Source of the DNA: a bacterium
Lineage (GTDB): Bacteria > SZUA-182 > DTGQ01
NCBI GenBank assembly: GCA_040755755.1
Contig: JBFLZW010000033.1
Location: 62,001-126,000, forward strand
Direction of reading: 5' to 3'
Length of the DNA: 64,000 nucleotides
The notes beneath the pieces were generated by a model. That model had not been told where the DNA came from and did not search any database. It was given only the letters and a program-made list of their open reading frames with translations. This document shows, piece by piece, positions 9,438 through 18,390 of the stretch (its first letter is position 1; each line of letters starts with the position of its first letter). The translations under genes were made by a program, and so were the position numbers.

Positions 9438-9468
9438 GGGGCGGTCATAATAGCATGGGGGCCGCCCC
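9438..9468 (+). terminator. Inverted repeat after the secreted-protein gene
   Basis: GGGGCGG (9438-9444) pairs with CCGCCCC (9462-9468) across a 17-base loop, 23 bases after the stop of the 8774 gene. There is no T-run directly after the stem, so termination is only suggested by position. Confidence 0.4.
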
Positions 9469-9679
9469 AACAGGGGATAGAGGGTGTTTTGATAAGATAG
9501 AGGATTACCCAGCCCTCGCGGTATTATTTACTTTTTTGTCCCATAATGCTATTATCAAAGCTGCATGCTTTGAGTAAATTGTCTATTGGGAAAGATGCGA
9601 GGGGGATAGACCGATTTATTAAGTATCCTTGAAAATATTTAATAGTCGATGTAGTATCCTTCTTAAGAGGTGAAATTAT

Positions 9680-9904
9680 ATGGATATAACCATTGATGAA
9701 CTAGCTGCTCAAGCGATGTCTTTGCCGAGTGAATCAAGGGTTCAGCTTGTTGAAAAGTTGATAGAAAGCCTCGAGCAGGAAACAATTGAAAGACTCTGGA
9801 TATCCGAGGCAAAAAAACGCCGTGATGAAGTACGAAACGGTAAAGTTAAACCGATACCTGGTGAAGAAGCCTTGGAATGTGTAAGAAAATTAGTTATTAG
9901 ATGA
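9680..9904 (+). CDS. Antitoxin of the addiction-module component family
   Basis: A 74-residue acidic/basic helical protein beginning MDITIDELAAQAMSLPSESR, followed by QLVEKLIESLEQE. This matches the small 'putative addiction module component' antitoxins (Unstab_antitox type) paired with RelE/ParE toxins. AAGAGGTG lies 8 bases before the ATG. Its stop overlaps the start of the toxin gene (ATGA), so the two are translationally coupled. It would neutralise the toxin and probably repress the pair. Confidence 0.85.
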   Translation: MDITIDELAAQAMSLPSESRVQLVEKLIESLEQETIERLWISEAKKRRDEVRNGKVKPIPGEEALECVRKLVIR

Positions 9905-10212
9905 ACTATAAATTTCATCCCGAGGCACTCATTGAATTTAGTGAAGCTGCCCTCTATTATTCTGAAAAAAGTCCTGAATTAGGATTGGCATTCTACAATG
10001 AAGTAGAAGATACGATCCAAAGAATTACTGCAAACCCGGCCTTATTTAGAATAATCGAAGAAGATGTGTGCCGATGCCTTACCAAACGCTTTCCTTATGG
10101 AATTCTCTACACGAGAGAAGAAGATTATATTCTGATAGTAGCAGTCATGCATTGCAGTAGAGATCCATCCTTTTGGAAGCATAGGATAAGGAAGGGAAAA
10201 TTAAAAGCCTGA
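9901..10212 (+). CDS. RelE/ParE-superfamily toxin
   Basis: A 103-residue protein of the RelE/ParE fold: FHPEALIEFSEAALYYSEKSPELG at the N-terminus, then the strand/turn FRIIEEDVCRCLTKRFPYGILYTREEDYILIVAVMH typical of ParE-like toxins. Members either cleave mRNA at the ribosome or poison gyrase; the sequence alone does not decide which. It is the second gene of a two-gene operon with the 9680 antitoxin and is followed immediately by a terminator-like hairpin. Confidence 0.87.
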   Translation: MNYKFHPEALIEFSEAALYYSEKSPELGLAFYNEVEDTIQRITANPALFRIIEEDVCRCLTKRFPYGILYTREEDYILIVAVMHCSRDPSFWKHRIRKGKLKA

Positions 10213-10222
10213 CAAGGCTTTT
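10203..10222 (+). terminator. Rho-independent-type hairpin ending the toxin-antitoxin operon
   Basis: AAAAGCCT (10203-10210) pairs with AGGCTTTT (10215-10222) over a four-base loop. The toxin stop codon (10210-10212) overlaps the start of the loop. The 3' arm ends in four T's. Confidence 0.6.
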
Positions 10223-10265
10223 GGCCTGACCGTGCGCCAAAAACCGGCGTAAGCTAAGTCGACTT

Positions 10266-10309
10266 CCACCCTCCCGCTTACAATCGGCAGGGTGGTGCCA
10301 ACACCGCCC
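10266..10309 (+). promoter_or_regulatory. Mutually exclusive hairpins in the leuS leader
   Basis: CCACCCT (10266-10272) can pair with AGGGTGG (10289-10295). Alternatively GGGTGGTG (10290-10297) can pair with CACCGCCC (10302-10309) over the loop CCAA. The two structures share the same GGGTGG bases and cannot coexist, the pattern of an attenuator or antiterminator. AGGGTGG also resembles the T-box sequence, but I see no specifier stem upstream, so I do not call a T-box. Confidence 0.4.
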
Positions 10310-10415
10310 GATAGTCAGCTCTACATCAGGTTAATAAGAATAAAACAAGTAGCTATGGATAATATCTATACCTCTTGCTTCTTTGATGACAAAACCGGAT
10401 TAAGGAGTGAAATGA

Positions 10416-12986
10416 ATGAGTAAAAACAAGGATATTTTATACCAGCCAAATACCTTTGAAGCTCTCTGGAGGGGTAAGTGGGAGGAAGAAAAACTGCACA
10501 CTGTTGATAACCCGGTCTATGCGGACCGGCCTCCATACTATTGTCTGGACATGTTCCCCTATCCATCCGGTTCCGGGCTTCATGTGGGGCATTGGCGCGG
10601 ATATGTGATCAGCGATGTCTGGAGCCGCTACAAGCTGCTCAAGGGATTTAAGGTGCTCCACCCCATGGGCTGGGACAATTTCGGCCTTCCGGCTGAGACC
10701 GATGCCATCAAGAAGGGGATACATCCGACCATCAGCACCCGGAAGAATATCGAGAACATGAAGCGCCAGCTCAAAGAGATAGGCTGCGTCTACGACTGGA
10801 CACGCGAGGTCGCCACCACCGATTTGGATTACTATCGATGGACCCAGTGGATATTCCTGCGGATGTTTAAAAAAGGTCTCGCCTACCAGAAGCAGCAGCC
10901 GGTAAACTGGTGCGATTCCTGCCGTGTTGTCCTGGCCAATGAGGAAACCGAAGGGGGAAAATGCGAGCGGTGCGGGGGGACGAATATCCGAAGGATCGAT
11001 AAAAAGCAGTGGATGCTCAGGATCACTGCCTATGCCGAGCGGCTGCTGAAGGACCTGGATGGCCTGAACTGGCCCGAAAAGGTCAAGGAAATGCAGAGAA
11101 ACTGGATTGGCCGCTCGGAAGGGGCGATAGTTCATTTCAGCGTCACAACAACCGATCAGCAGGAAGCCAGGCTCGATGTTTTTACCACCAGGCCGGATAC
11201 GCTTTTTGGTGCAACCTTTATGGTCCTTGCGCCGGAGCATCCTCTGGTGCCGCGAATAACCACTCCGGACAGACAGGCTGAGGTGAATGACTATATCCGC
11301 AGAGCCCAGACCCTGTCCGCGGTGGATAGACAAAAAGTCACCACGGAAAAAACCGGAAGCTTCACTGGAAGTTATGCCATCAATCCGGTCAATAATCAGC
11401 CCATTCCCGTCTTCATTTCCGACTACGTTCTGATGGATTACGGGACCGGGGCCATCATGTCCGTTCCTGCCCACGACCAGAGGGATTTTGAATTTGCCAG
11501 AAAATTCGGTCTGCCGATTGTCGAAGTCATCTATTCCGCGCAGGCCGAGCGGGATGAGCAGGGCAATCTGGTCAGCGCGTATGCCGGCGACGGCACTCTG
11601 ATCAATTCCAGCTATCTGAATTCCCTGAATGTGGATCAGGCAAAGAAAAGGGTTGTTCAGGAGCTGGCCAAAGAGGGGAAGGGGAAAGCTACCGTTGATT
11701 ATAAATTGCGGGACTGGATCTTTGCCCGGCAGAGATACTGGGGAGAGCCGATTCCGATTGTCCACTGTGAGCGGTGCGGCACGCTGCCGGTACCGGAGGA
11801 CGAGCTGCCGGTCAAATTGCCGGATGTCGAGTCGTATCAGCCTACCGGCGATGCGGAATCCCCCCTGGCCGCCATCAGTGATTTCCGGAATACGACCTGT
11901 CCATCGTGCGGCGGACCAGCCAGGCGGGAAACGGATACCATGCCCCAGTGGGCAGGATCGAGCTGGTATTTCATCCGCTACGCTTCACCCCATTACGAGC
12001 AGGCTATAGCCAGGGAAGCGGATATCAAAACCTGGCTTCCGGTTGACATGTATGTCGGCGGCATCGAGCATGCCGTACTCCATCTTTTATATGCCCGCTT
12101 CTGGACCAAATTCCTCTTTGATGAGGGAGTGGTTCCATTCGAGGAGCCGTTCGAGCAGCTCTTCAACCAGGGCATGATCTGCAGGACCGCTTATCGGTGC
12201 GGCACGTGCAACCGATGGATATTCGAAGACCAGATCGGGGATGCTTTCGGCAGGGATGAGGTATCCTGCCCGGTATGCGGGACCCTGCTGCAAAAGTCTC
12301 TGGAAAAGATGAGTAAATCAAAGGGGAATGGCGTGAATCCGGATGATCTTGTCGAAAAGTACGGCACTGACTCTTTGCGCCTCTATGAGCTTTTTGCCGG
12401 TGATCCGACCGTTGACTCCGAGTGGAACGATGAAGGCATCAAAGGATGCTATGCCTTCCTGAAAAAAACCTGGCAGTTTTTCACCGCCGGTGATTTTGCG
12501 GCTGAGAAACCATCCAGGAAAGCGGAGCAGTTGATCAATCGCCTGATCAAAAAAGTCGAAGAAAGGGTAAACTCCTTCAAGTTGAATACGGCCGTGAGTG
12601 CCTTCATGGAATTTATCAATGAGGCTGCCTCGATCCGTGATTCCTTCACCAGGGAACTGGCCGAGCGGTTTTTAATCACCCTTGCCCCGTTTTCACCGCA
12701 TATTGCCGAAGAGCTGTGGAGAAATTACCTCGGACACGACAAATCCATATTCCTGGCCAGTTACCCCGCTTATGACGAAGATCTGGCGAGGCTGGAGGAA
12801 ATCGAGATCGCGGTGCAGGTGAATGGGAAACTTCGGGGAGTATTTGCCACCGAGCCGGGAACCACCAGGGAAGACCTGGAAAAAACGGCCAGGGGCCTTG
12901 ACCGGGTCCGTGAGATGATCGATGGCCACACGATCAGGAAAGTGATTATCGTGCCGGATAAGATTGTAAACTTCGTTGTCCAGTGA
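10416..12986 (+). CDS. leuS: Leucyl-tRNA synthetase
   Basis: Charges tRNA-Leu with leucine in the cytoplasm. The 856-residue protein has the HIGH motif region PYPSGSGLHVGHWRG (about 47-61) and KMSKSKGNGVNP (about 630). An editing (CP1) domain lies between, including the DYGTGAIMSVPAHDQRDFEFA segment, and an anticodon-binding C-terminus follows. Two zinc-ribbon insertions are visible: CDSC...CERCGG (about 166-188) and CGTC...CPVCG (about 595-623), the second directly before KMSKS. The start ATG 10416 has AAGGAG 8 bases upstream. The gene stands alone, between a leader with alternative hairpins and a strong terminator. Confidence 0.97.
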   Translation: MSKNKDILYQPNTFEALWRGKWEEEKLHTVDNPVYADRPPYYCLDMFPYPSGSGLHVGHWRGYVISDVWSRYKLLKGFKVLHPMGWDNFGLPAETDAIKKGIHPTISTRKNIENMKRQLKEIGCVYDWTREVATTDLDYYRWTQWIFLRMFKKGLAYQKQQPVNWCDSCRVVLANEETEGGKCERCGGTNIRRIDKKQWMLRITAYAERLLKDLDGLNWPEKVKEMQRNWIGRSEGAIVHFSVTTTDQQEARLDVFTTRPDTLFGATFMVLAPEHPLVPRITTPDRQAEVNDYIRRAQTLSAVDRQKVTTEKTGSFTGSYAINPVNNQPIPVFISDYVLMDYGTGAIMSVPAHDQRDFEFARKFGLPIVEVIYSAQAERDEQGNLVSAYAGDGTLINSSYLNSLNVDQAKKRVVQELAKEGKGKATVDYKLRDWIFARQRYWGEPIPIVHCERCGTLPVPEDELPVKLPDVESYQPTGDAESPLAAISDFRNTTCPSCGGPARRETDTMPQWAGSSWYFIRYASPHYEQAIAREADIKTWLPVDMYVGGIEHAVLHLLYARFWTKFLFDEGVVPFEEPFEQLFNQGMICRTAYRCGTCNRWIFEDQIGDAFGRDEVSCPVCGTLLQKSLEKMSKSKGNGVNPDDLVEKYGTDSLRLYELFAGDPTVDSEWNDEGIKGCYAFLKKTWQFFTAGDFAAEKPSRKAEQLINRLIKKVEERVNSFKLNTAVSAFMEFINEAASIRDSFTRELAERFLITLAPFSPHIAEELWRNYLGHDKSIFLASYPAYDEDLARLEEIEIAVQVNGKLRGVFATEPGTTREDLEKTARGLDRVREMIDGHTIRKVIIVPDKIVNFVVQ

Positions 12987-13022
12987 GAGTTACGCTGAAT
13001 CTTCCGATTCTCCAGAAAAACG

Positions 13023-13060
13023 AAGCGGGCAGCCACTCAAAGAGTGGCTGCCCGCTTTTT
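13023..13060. terminator. Strong bidirectional terminator between leuS and the 13113 gene
   Basis: A 16-bp perfect stem, AAGCGGGCAGCCACTC (13023-13038) with its complement at 13042-13057, with loop AAA and a T-run after the stem on the plus strand. On the minus strand the stem is followed by CGTTTTT. It serves two convergent genes. Confidence 0.92.
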
Positions 13061-13112
13061 GTTGTGCATCCCGGTAATTTCGTTCAGGAATTATCCGTGA
13101 GATGATAAATCA

Positions 13113-15110
13113 TCAATAAGACCACCAGGGCTTAACCTGAAGCACGAAGGACTGGGTAACATATGCACCGTGAATATCGTAGGCGGTGATCTGTACCAGG
13201 TACTCGCCGGGGAACTGGCTCTGGAAGGTATAGATACCATCCCTGCCGACAGCACCGACATTGCAGGAGTAGTACAGGATTTCATTGTCAGGATCGACAA
13301 TGTTCAATTCGTTCAGGATAAACATCTGGCCGGCATCGATTACCTGAGGAGACTGGATTATGCTGGTCACGACAGGTGGATGATTGAGCCATGTTCCAGG
13401 ATTTACACAGAAGATAGTGAATGTGCCGACTGCTGACATGCCCCGGGGATCACTCACCGTCACTTCACAGGTCAGAGCACCCTCGAATTGCGGTATGAAG
13501 GAGACGGTACCGGCAACCGGGTGGATGATCTGATCCATCCACGGGCCATACTGATAGCTGGGAATTCCGTTGAGGGTTGCCTTATAGGTAAGCTGGGTGC
13601 AGTCCTGAAGGTCAGGATCCGTAGCGGTAATCTGGCAGACACCCATATCCCCAACGGTGAAGAACTGGTCTTCCAGTTGCTCAATGAGGGGTGGATGGTT
13701 GGTCACATCGAAATTGACCACAGAAACCGGGAAAATTTCCTCATCGGTTAAAAGCCCGTCAGTTACCCGACAGCAAATGACCATATCCTCAAGCACCTGG
13801 CCTGTGGTCGGTGTAAGGACCAGGACTCCCGGCCAGGTAGTATAGCCAGCCGCCTGCAAAGCCTTAGCCAGGACATACAGGGTATTTGTGGCATCCTTGA
13901 CCATAGCGCCATTTGTATCGAATTTATTGGTCACCCACAGGCTGGCGGGAACTCCATAATGGGGAATATACATAAATGGAATATTGTCCGGATCGAGCGG
14001 CATGGGAGCTGCGCCGGTATACACCGGTCCAAGGGGGTCTCCAACGGTCAGTTTGAAGAACAGATTGTCCGTCTGAGGATTTTTGGGCGCTGCAAACCGG
14101 GCGGTATTGGGATTAAAACCAGCCTGGCCGTGGAAGATGCCGTTATTATCCTGGATGCCCTTGAATACGTACTTCTGCTGAGTGGTATCCCATTCGAGAT
14201 TCATGCCAAGATCTTTATCCTCGGCATAGATAATTCTCACATCTGCAGGATTGAACAACTGAGCGTAGATCGTGCCGATCCGGAACAGATACGGGGCCTC
14301 GTTATTCATGACGGACTTGGCGGGTTTGGTGAACATGACATCATCCATCTTGAAGCGGTTTCCACCTAATGATACCGACTTGATCTGTGTTATGTTCTCA
14401 CCCGTAACACGGCTATCCAGAATTTTTTCAAGGTCCTCACAGATCAGGTGCCAGGTGCCGTCCTGGAACTCTCTGCCGACTTGTACGGTGATAGTACTCC
14501 CATCCTTAAGGGGACTGCCTGGTGTTCCTTCAGTTGGAGGATAGATGCCGCGTCCGGTGAGCCTGATGGTGATGTTCTTGAAGTTGGTTGTATCAAAAGT
14601 AATAAAAGGAGAAGGCAGACACCAGGGCTCGATACCGACTGCACCATTCATTTTAACGCTGAATACGCTGTAGGCACCAGGGATGTATTTTTTGGCTCCC
14701 GTGGCATCAATGTATTGAGTGGTCTTGGTCATCTTGTAACCCTGATAGGGGGTGTTGAACAGGAAAACGGAAAATGGCCGCGAGACGTCAAGAACTCTGC
14801 TTCCCTCTTGAAAGTCAACGGTCGTGGTCGCAAACTTTACCTTACCGACATTATAGCCCCACACGGGATAAGCCGGCTCTTTGACTTGCCATCCCATATC
14901 CCGAGGATCTTTCCAGTACTCAAAGTTATCAACCAGATATGCATCTGGATCGGCTGGATTGGCACCGATTCCTACCGAAAATTCATTTGTCAGCATAACC
15001 TGGGTGTCAAGGACCTGAGCCGTACATCTGCTGACAGTAAACCCGATTGCCGTCATAAAAACAAAGGAAAAAATCAAAACCTTTAAAAACCCTAACCTTT
15101 CTTTACTCAT
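13113..15110 (-). CDS. Secreted protein with C-terminal Ig/cadherin-like domains
   Basis: A 665-residue protein with an N-terminal signal peptide (VLIFSFVFMTAIGFTV, cleavage near residue 31). The first 450 residues are not recognised; they include DNFEYWKDPRDMGWQVKEPAYPVWGY, which resembles beta-sandwich binding modules. Two Ig/cadherin-like repeats follow, each opening with NHPP (NHPPLIEQL about 490 and NHPPVVTSI about 590) and carrying DPDLQD or DPDNE calcium-type motifs. The C-terminus is VKPWWSY. Probably exported to the cell surface. The ATG has only a weak ribosome site nearby. Two very short frames with strong ribosome sites precede it. Confidence 0.75.
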   Translation of the reverse strand: MSKERLGFLKVLIFSFVFMTAIGFTVSRCTAQVLDTQVMLTNEFSVGIGANPADPDAYLVDNFEYWKDPRDMGWQVKEPAYPVWGYNVGKVKFATTTVDFQEGSRVLDVSRPFSVFLFNTPYQGYKMTKTTQYIDATGAKKYIPGAYSVFSVKMNGAVGIEPWCLPSPFITFDTTNFKNITIRLTGRGIYPPTEGTPGSPLKDGSTITVQVGREFQDGTWHLICEDLEKILDSRVTGENITQIKSVSLGGNRFKMDDVMFTKPAKSVMNNEAPYLFRIGTIYAQLFNPADVRIIYAEDKDLGMNLEWDTTQQKYVFKGIQDNNGIFHGQAGFNPNTARFAAPKNPQTDNLFFKLTVGDPLGPVYTGAAPMPLDPDNIPFMYIPHYGVPASLWVTNKFDTNGAMVKDATNTLYVLAKALQAAGYTTWPGVLVLTPTTGQVLEDMVICCRVTDGLLTDEEIFPVSVVNFDVTNHPPLIEQLEDQFFTVGDMGVCQITATDPDLQDCTQLTYKATLNGIPSYQYGPWMDQIIHPVAGTVSFIPQFEGALTCEVTVSDPRGMSAVGTFTIFCVNPGTWLNHPPVVTSIIQSPQVIDAGQMFILNELNIVDPDNEILYYSCNVGAVGRDGIYTFQSQFPGEYLVQITAYDIHGAYVTQSFVLQVKPWWSY

Positions 15111-15244
15111 AAAGCCTAACCCTTCTTTATTCAGAGAAAAATTCTACAAACATACAACTTTTCCACCATACGTCCCCCCCTCCAAACGATCCTTTCCATA
15201 TCATAATGATAACGTACGCTATTGCCTCCAATTTCCCTTACTGT

Positions 15245-15307
15245 TTACCTTATTTCTGGCCTTACTACGTTTCGATCTTCACCTCCTCTCCGTTCTTTTT
15301 TCCTCAT
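15245..15307 (-). CDS. Possible 20-residue basic leader peptide
   Basis: ATG at 15307 is preceded 8-9 bases upstream by AGGAGGTGG, one of the best ribosome sites in the window. It encodes MRKKERRGGEDRNVVRPEIR and a TAA. A second tiny frame with a GGAGGGGGG site follows before the 13113 gene. This may be a leader that couples or attenuates that gene, or a chance frame. Confidence 0.35.
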   Translation of the reverse strand: MRKKERRGGEDRNVVRPEIR

Positions 15308-15660
15308 GGTTAACCACCTCCTTAAGTAAAAAGTTCGCTACCGGATGCCCTGAGCCTTGAAATACAAATCCCGATATGTTTTACCTGGACATGCTTCAAA
15401 TGCTTGGGGAATTACAACGATAAGTAAGGAAATCACGCCATGCGTGATAATACGACATCCGGGAATCCTGATCAAAAAAGCAGAGTTTTTTTTCTTCACC
15501 AACACTTCACTCAGATCCTTCACCACTATCACAGTTGATAATTGCGGTCTGTCTGGCCTTTATCCGGGTCGCTTATGAAAAAAAGCACAGTCCTAGATTA
15601 TATTATACCATATTCTTGAATGGAAGGAATTAAAATTGTCCGGCAAAAATGAATAAAACT
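15308..15660. other. Intergenic, no firm gene
   Basis: A 64-codon minus-strand frame opens with GTG at 15532 and ends at 15338, but it has no ribosome site and no recognisable family. Nothing else is seen. Confidence 0.3.
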
Positions 15661-15684
15661 ACCTGCCGGGATTTTCCGGCAGGT
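15661..15684 (-). terminator. Terminator of the pilin gene
   Basis: ACCTGCCGG (15661-15669) pairs with CCGGCAGGT (15676-15684). Read on the minus strand, the stem is followed by AGTTTTA. It lies 41 bases after the pilin stop. Confidence 0.8.
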
Positions 15685-15725
15685 GGTTTTGGGATGGCTG
15701 GACTTCGATTATAGGTATAAGATGC

Positions 15726-16184
15726 TTAGAATATCTCGGCAGCGCTTTCTCGGGTGATATCACCATCGTTGGTGATCGAGTATGTCGAGTTGGGGGCAGT
15801 ATCATCGAGGTTTCCATAGGCCTTGGCTGTGAAGGCCGAGGTGTCAGCCGCAGTTACTTCATAGCTGTAGTATACTTTACCGGAAGGAGCAAAGCCGATG
15901 GCCGAAAATGCAGTAGCCGTGCTTGTCCATGCTACCGAGGTTGCGCCGGGAACAGAGGTTGGATACTGGGCGATAGTGCCGTAATAGGTCTCCTGTTCAG
16001 CCTTGTAAGCCTCTTCGCAGGTTCGGATCGATCCGAGATTGGCCTTGGCTTCCGAGGTCTTTGCTTTCAGCCGGAAAGTCATGAAGTTGGGGATGGCGAT
16101 AGCTGACAGAATACCGATGATGGCCACAACGATCATGAGCTCGATCAGGGTAAAACCTTGTTGGTTCTTCAGATTCCTTACCAT
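15726..16184 (-). CDS. Type IV major pilin-like protein
   Basis: A 152-residue prepilin. A short basic leader ends in QQG, followed by the cleavage/methylation site G|FTLIELMIVVAIIGILSAIAIPNF with Glu at +5, the hallmark of class IVa pilins processed by PilD. The rest is a small globular head. The start ATG 16184 was chosen because GAAAGGAGG lies 9 bases upstream; an ATG at 16202 lies before that site and is not used. No assembly genes are adjacent. It forms a pilus or pseudopilus fibre; which of the two is not certain. Confidence 0.92.
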   Translation of the reverse strand: MVRNLKNQQGFTLIELMIVVAIIGILSAIAIPNFMTFRLKAKTSEAKANLGSIRTCEEAYKAEQETYYGTIAQYPTSVPGATSVAWTSTATAFSAIGFAPSGKVYYSYEVTAADTSAFTAKAYGNLDDTAPNSTYSITNDGDITRESAAEIF

Positions 16185-17061
16185 GGTGGTGCCTCCTTTC
16201 AAGAGGTTGCAAAGTTAGAGTGAAAGAGAAACACAAAGATCAAGCACTCTCTTTTTCCGCAATCACGTTTCCCACGGGAACCCTCAAGCTCCACAACGAC
16301 CTTCTCTCATTCTGTTCCTTATGGATATCCCCCTTCTGATCAGGTGATTTCCCGTTGCTGTTTACGGCTTTATAGAAGAGCAAGAGTAATGCCACCTCTG
16401 TGATTTTGTATAAATACAGGGTTAAATGGAGTAATTATTACATAAAAACGAAAATATTTTAACCATCAAGACACTTTATGGAAAGAGTATAAATCGCCAC
16501 ATCGAAAACCCCTGTGGCAGCGAACATTGCCCCGCTAAAAACCATTTGGTTATCCGATTACTCTTTGGTAGTCAGGCAAGACATTTTTGTAAGTCACCCT
16601 TTTTCTCCTCGAATCAGGGGGATCAATATACCTTCACTTTTACTCTCTTCTAACACCATAATTTATCAATATTTACCCTAACATTACAACGAGACTTTCA
16701 CTTAATGATAGAGGAATGGTCATAATAAATCACCCCTTAACCACTGTGTCAGGCAACACACCTCCACTAACCATGCGCTTTCCCGAAGTTGTCCCCGGGG
16801 TTTCCCGATAAATAGATTGTTATCATAATCGCTCAAATATATTAGCCATTCCATTCATTATTTGGATTGGAGGCTTTTTAAAAAGTGTATTACCGTCTGA
16901 ACACGAGCGGCCATAATCACCTTTATATCGCTGTCGTATTTATATCGCTGTCGTAATTACCTGGAATTTACTAATCCAGCTTGTAGATGTAACTCCCAAT
17001 CTCTCTGTTGGGCAAGTTGAAAACGGATAAACAGATACCTTTGGAAACGGAGAGCTCTCCT
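16185..17061. other. Long AT-rich intergenic region between divergent genes
   Basis: About 880 bases between the divergent pilin and LysRS-like genes. No reading frame, tRNA or riboswitch core was recognised. A 17-bp perfect tandem duplication (16922-16955) is the only clear structure. Promoters for both genes presumably lie here; none is sharp enough to call. Confidence 0.4.
16922..16955 (+). repeat. Perfect 17-bp tandem duplication
   Basis: TTTATATCGCTGTCGTA occurs twice back to back (16922-16938 and 16939-16955), about 105 bases before the LysRS-like start. It could be a tandem operator or a recent slippage product. Confidence 0.85.
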
Positions 17062-18390
17062 ATGCCTGCCATGCTGAATGGCCATTCCCCGCGAAAGAAG
17101 AAAATCCCCTACATAGTAGCTACCGGTTTTACTACGGCCTTTCTGGGAGATGAGCGTTCTCTCCGGGAATTTATTATAGGGGATAAAATACAGAAAGATC
17201 TCGAGCGCACGGGCAGGAATACTGTTCTTTATCTCATCAATGACAGTTATGATCCCCTGAATTACCGTCAACTCAGAGTGGGTGTCAATAAAAATGAAAA
17301 ACTGCTGAGCCGCTTCGAGCACTATTGCGGCCGTCCCATTTCTGAAATTCCCGACCCATTCGACTGTCATGAGAATTATTCGCAGCACTTTACCCAGGCT
17401 CTCGTCAGGAGACTGCATTCCCTTGATATCTTTCCGCTCGTGCTTGACTCGTATCATGCTTACCGCAAAGGGTATTACGCGGATTTTATTTCCATTACTT
17501 TTGAAAACTATGCCAGGATGCAGGAGCTTCTCTCTCAGCGATTTACGAATTTCTCCATGAGAAACCTGTTTCGCATCCAGTGTCCCAAATGTTCCTCCAT
17601 TGACGCTACCCATATCTTTCAGGTAAAAGGCCGCGACATCCGGTTTGGCTGTGAGCGCTGCAATAAATCGGATATGGTTCAGAGTATCGATGAGGTTCGC
17701 GGCAAGCTGAGCTGGAAGCTCGATTGTGCAGCCCGCTGGAACCTGTACGGAATCGACCTTGAGACCTTTTCCAAGGCTCACGTGGCCGAGCTGGGAAGCT
17801 TCGCTATCTCCCGCTTCTTATCTCAGCAGTTTTACGGAGGCAAAGTTCCTGCTATCGTACGGTATGGTGATGTAATGTTAGACCGGGAGCTCTCCTTCAG
17901 GCTTCTGGAGATTCTTCCTCCCCCGGTTTTCAAGGCACTTTTCTCCGTAAACCGCCGGCGGGATCTTCTGCTGACCAGGGCCTCTGTGGAAAATTTCTGC
18001 CGGGAATATCCGGTTCGGCCCGGATTGAGTTATGTCGATTATATACGCAGGGAACTTCCGAAGCAGGCTGTCCATGAGAAGAATTTGAATGGATCAGATC
18101 TTGAGCTGCACACTCTCTGCAATACACCCCGGGGATTGATTGAAGAAAAGTCCCTGGTAGCCTATGGAAACCGCTTTTCCCGGTTTTATTACGGCAGGGA
18201 GTATAAGATTCAACTGCCTGAGGCCGATCTTATCGGCTCTGTAGACCGGGAAACAGCCCGGACGGCCAGGGGAATTATCCTCTATGTTCTGTTTGTGCGG
18301 GAAAGTCAGGGAATTGACGGCCAGCAGGATGTCCATGACCTTATCAGGTCTTATCTTCACTCGGAGAAGCCCTCTCCCAGGCTTCTGTAA
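17062..18390 (+). CDS. Class I lysyl-tRNA synthetase-like protein lacking HIGH and KMSKS, ended by an in-frame TAA
   Basis: Homology to class I (archaeal-type) LysRS is visible in order: IPYIVATGF at the start of the Rossmann fold, GRPISEIPDPFDCHENYSQHF (close to [22 protein letters not shown]-type motifs), a CPKC...CERC zinc ribbon, and KLSWKLDCAARWNLYGIDLE. Where relatives have HIGH (HVGN) this protein has LGDERS, and where they have KMSxSKG it has GDVMLDREL. Aminoacylation is therefore unlikely. ATG 17062 is preferred (GGAGAG 7 bases upstream) over TTG 17008. Translation stops at TAA 18388-18390, but homologous sequence continues in frame for 62 codons. It lies upstream of a sensor/c-di-GMP operon. 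Confidence 0.8.
   Translation: MPAMLNGHSPRKKKIPYIVATGFTTAFLGDERSLREFIIGDKIQKDLERTGRNTVLYLINDSYDPLNYRQLRVGVNKNEKLLSRFEHYCGRPISEIPDPFDCHENYSQHFTQALVRRLHSLDIFPLVLDSYHAYRKGYYADFISITFENYARMQELLSQRFTNFSMRNLFRIQCPKCSSIDATHIFQVKGRDIRFGCERCNKSDMVQSIDEVRGKLSWKLDCAARWNLYGIDLETFSKAHVAELGSFAISRFLSQQFYGGKVPAIVRYGDVMLDRELSFRLLEILPPPVFKALFSVNRRRDLLLTRASVENFCREYPVRPGLSYVDYIRRELPKQAVHEKNLNGSDLELHTLCNTPRGLIEEKSLVAYGNRFSRFYYGREYKIQLPEADLIGSVDRETARTARGIILYVLFVRESQGIDGQQDVHDLIRSYLHSEKPSPRLL

Noticed and set aside
10100-10415. T-box riboswitch ahead of leuS
   Set aside because: Only an AGGGTGG-like segment is present; no stem I or specifier loop fits between the toxin gene and leuS.
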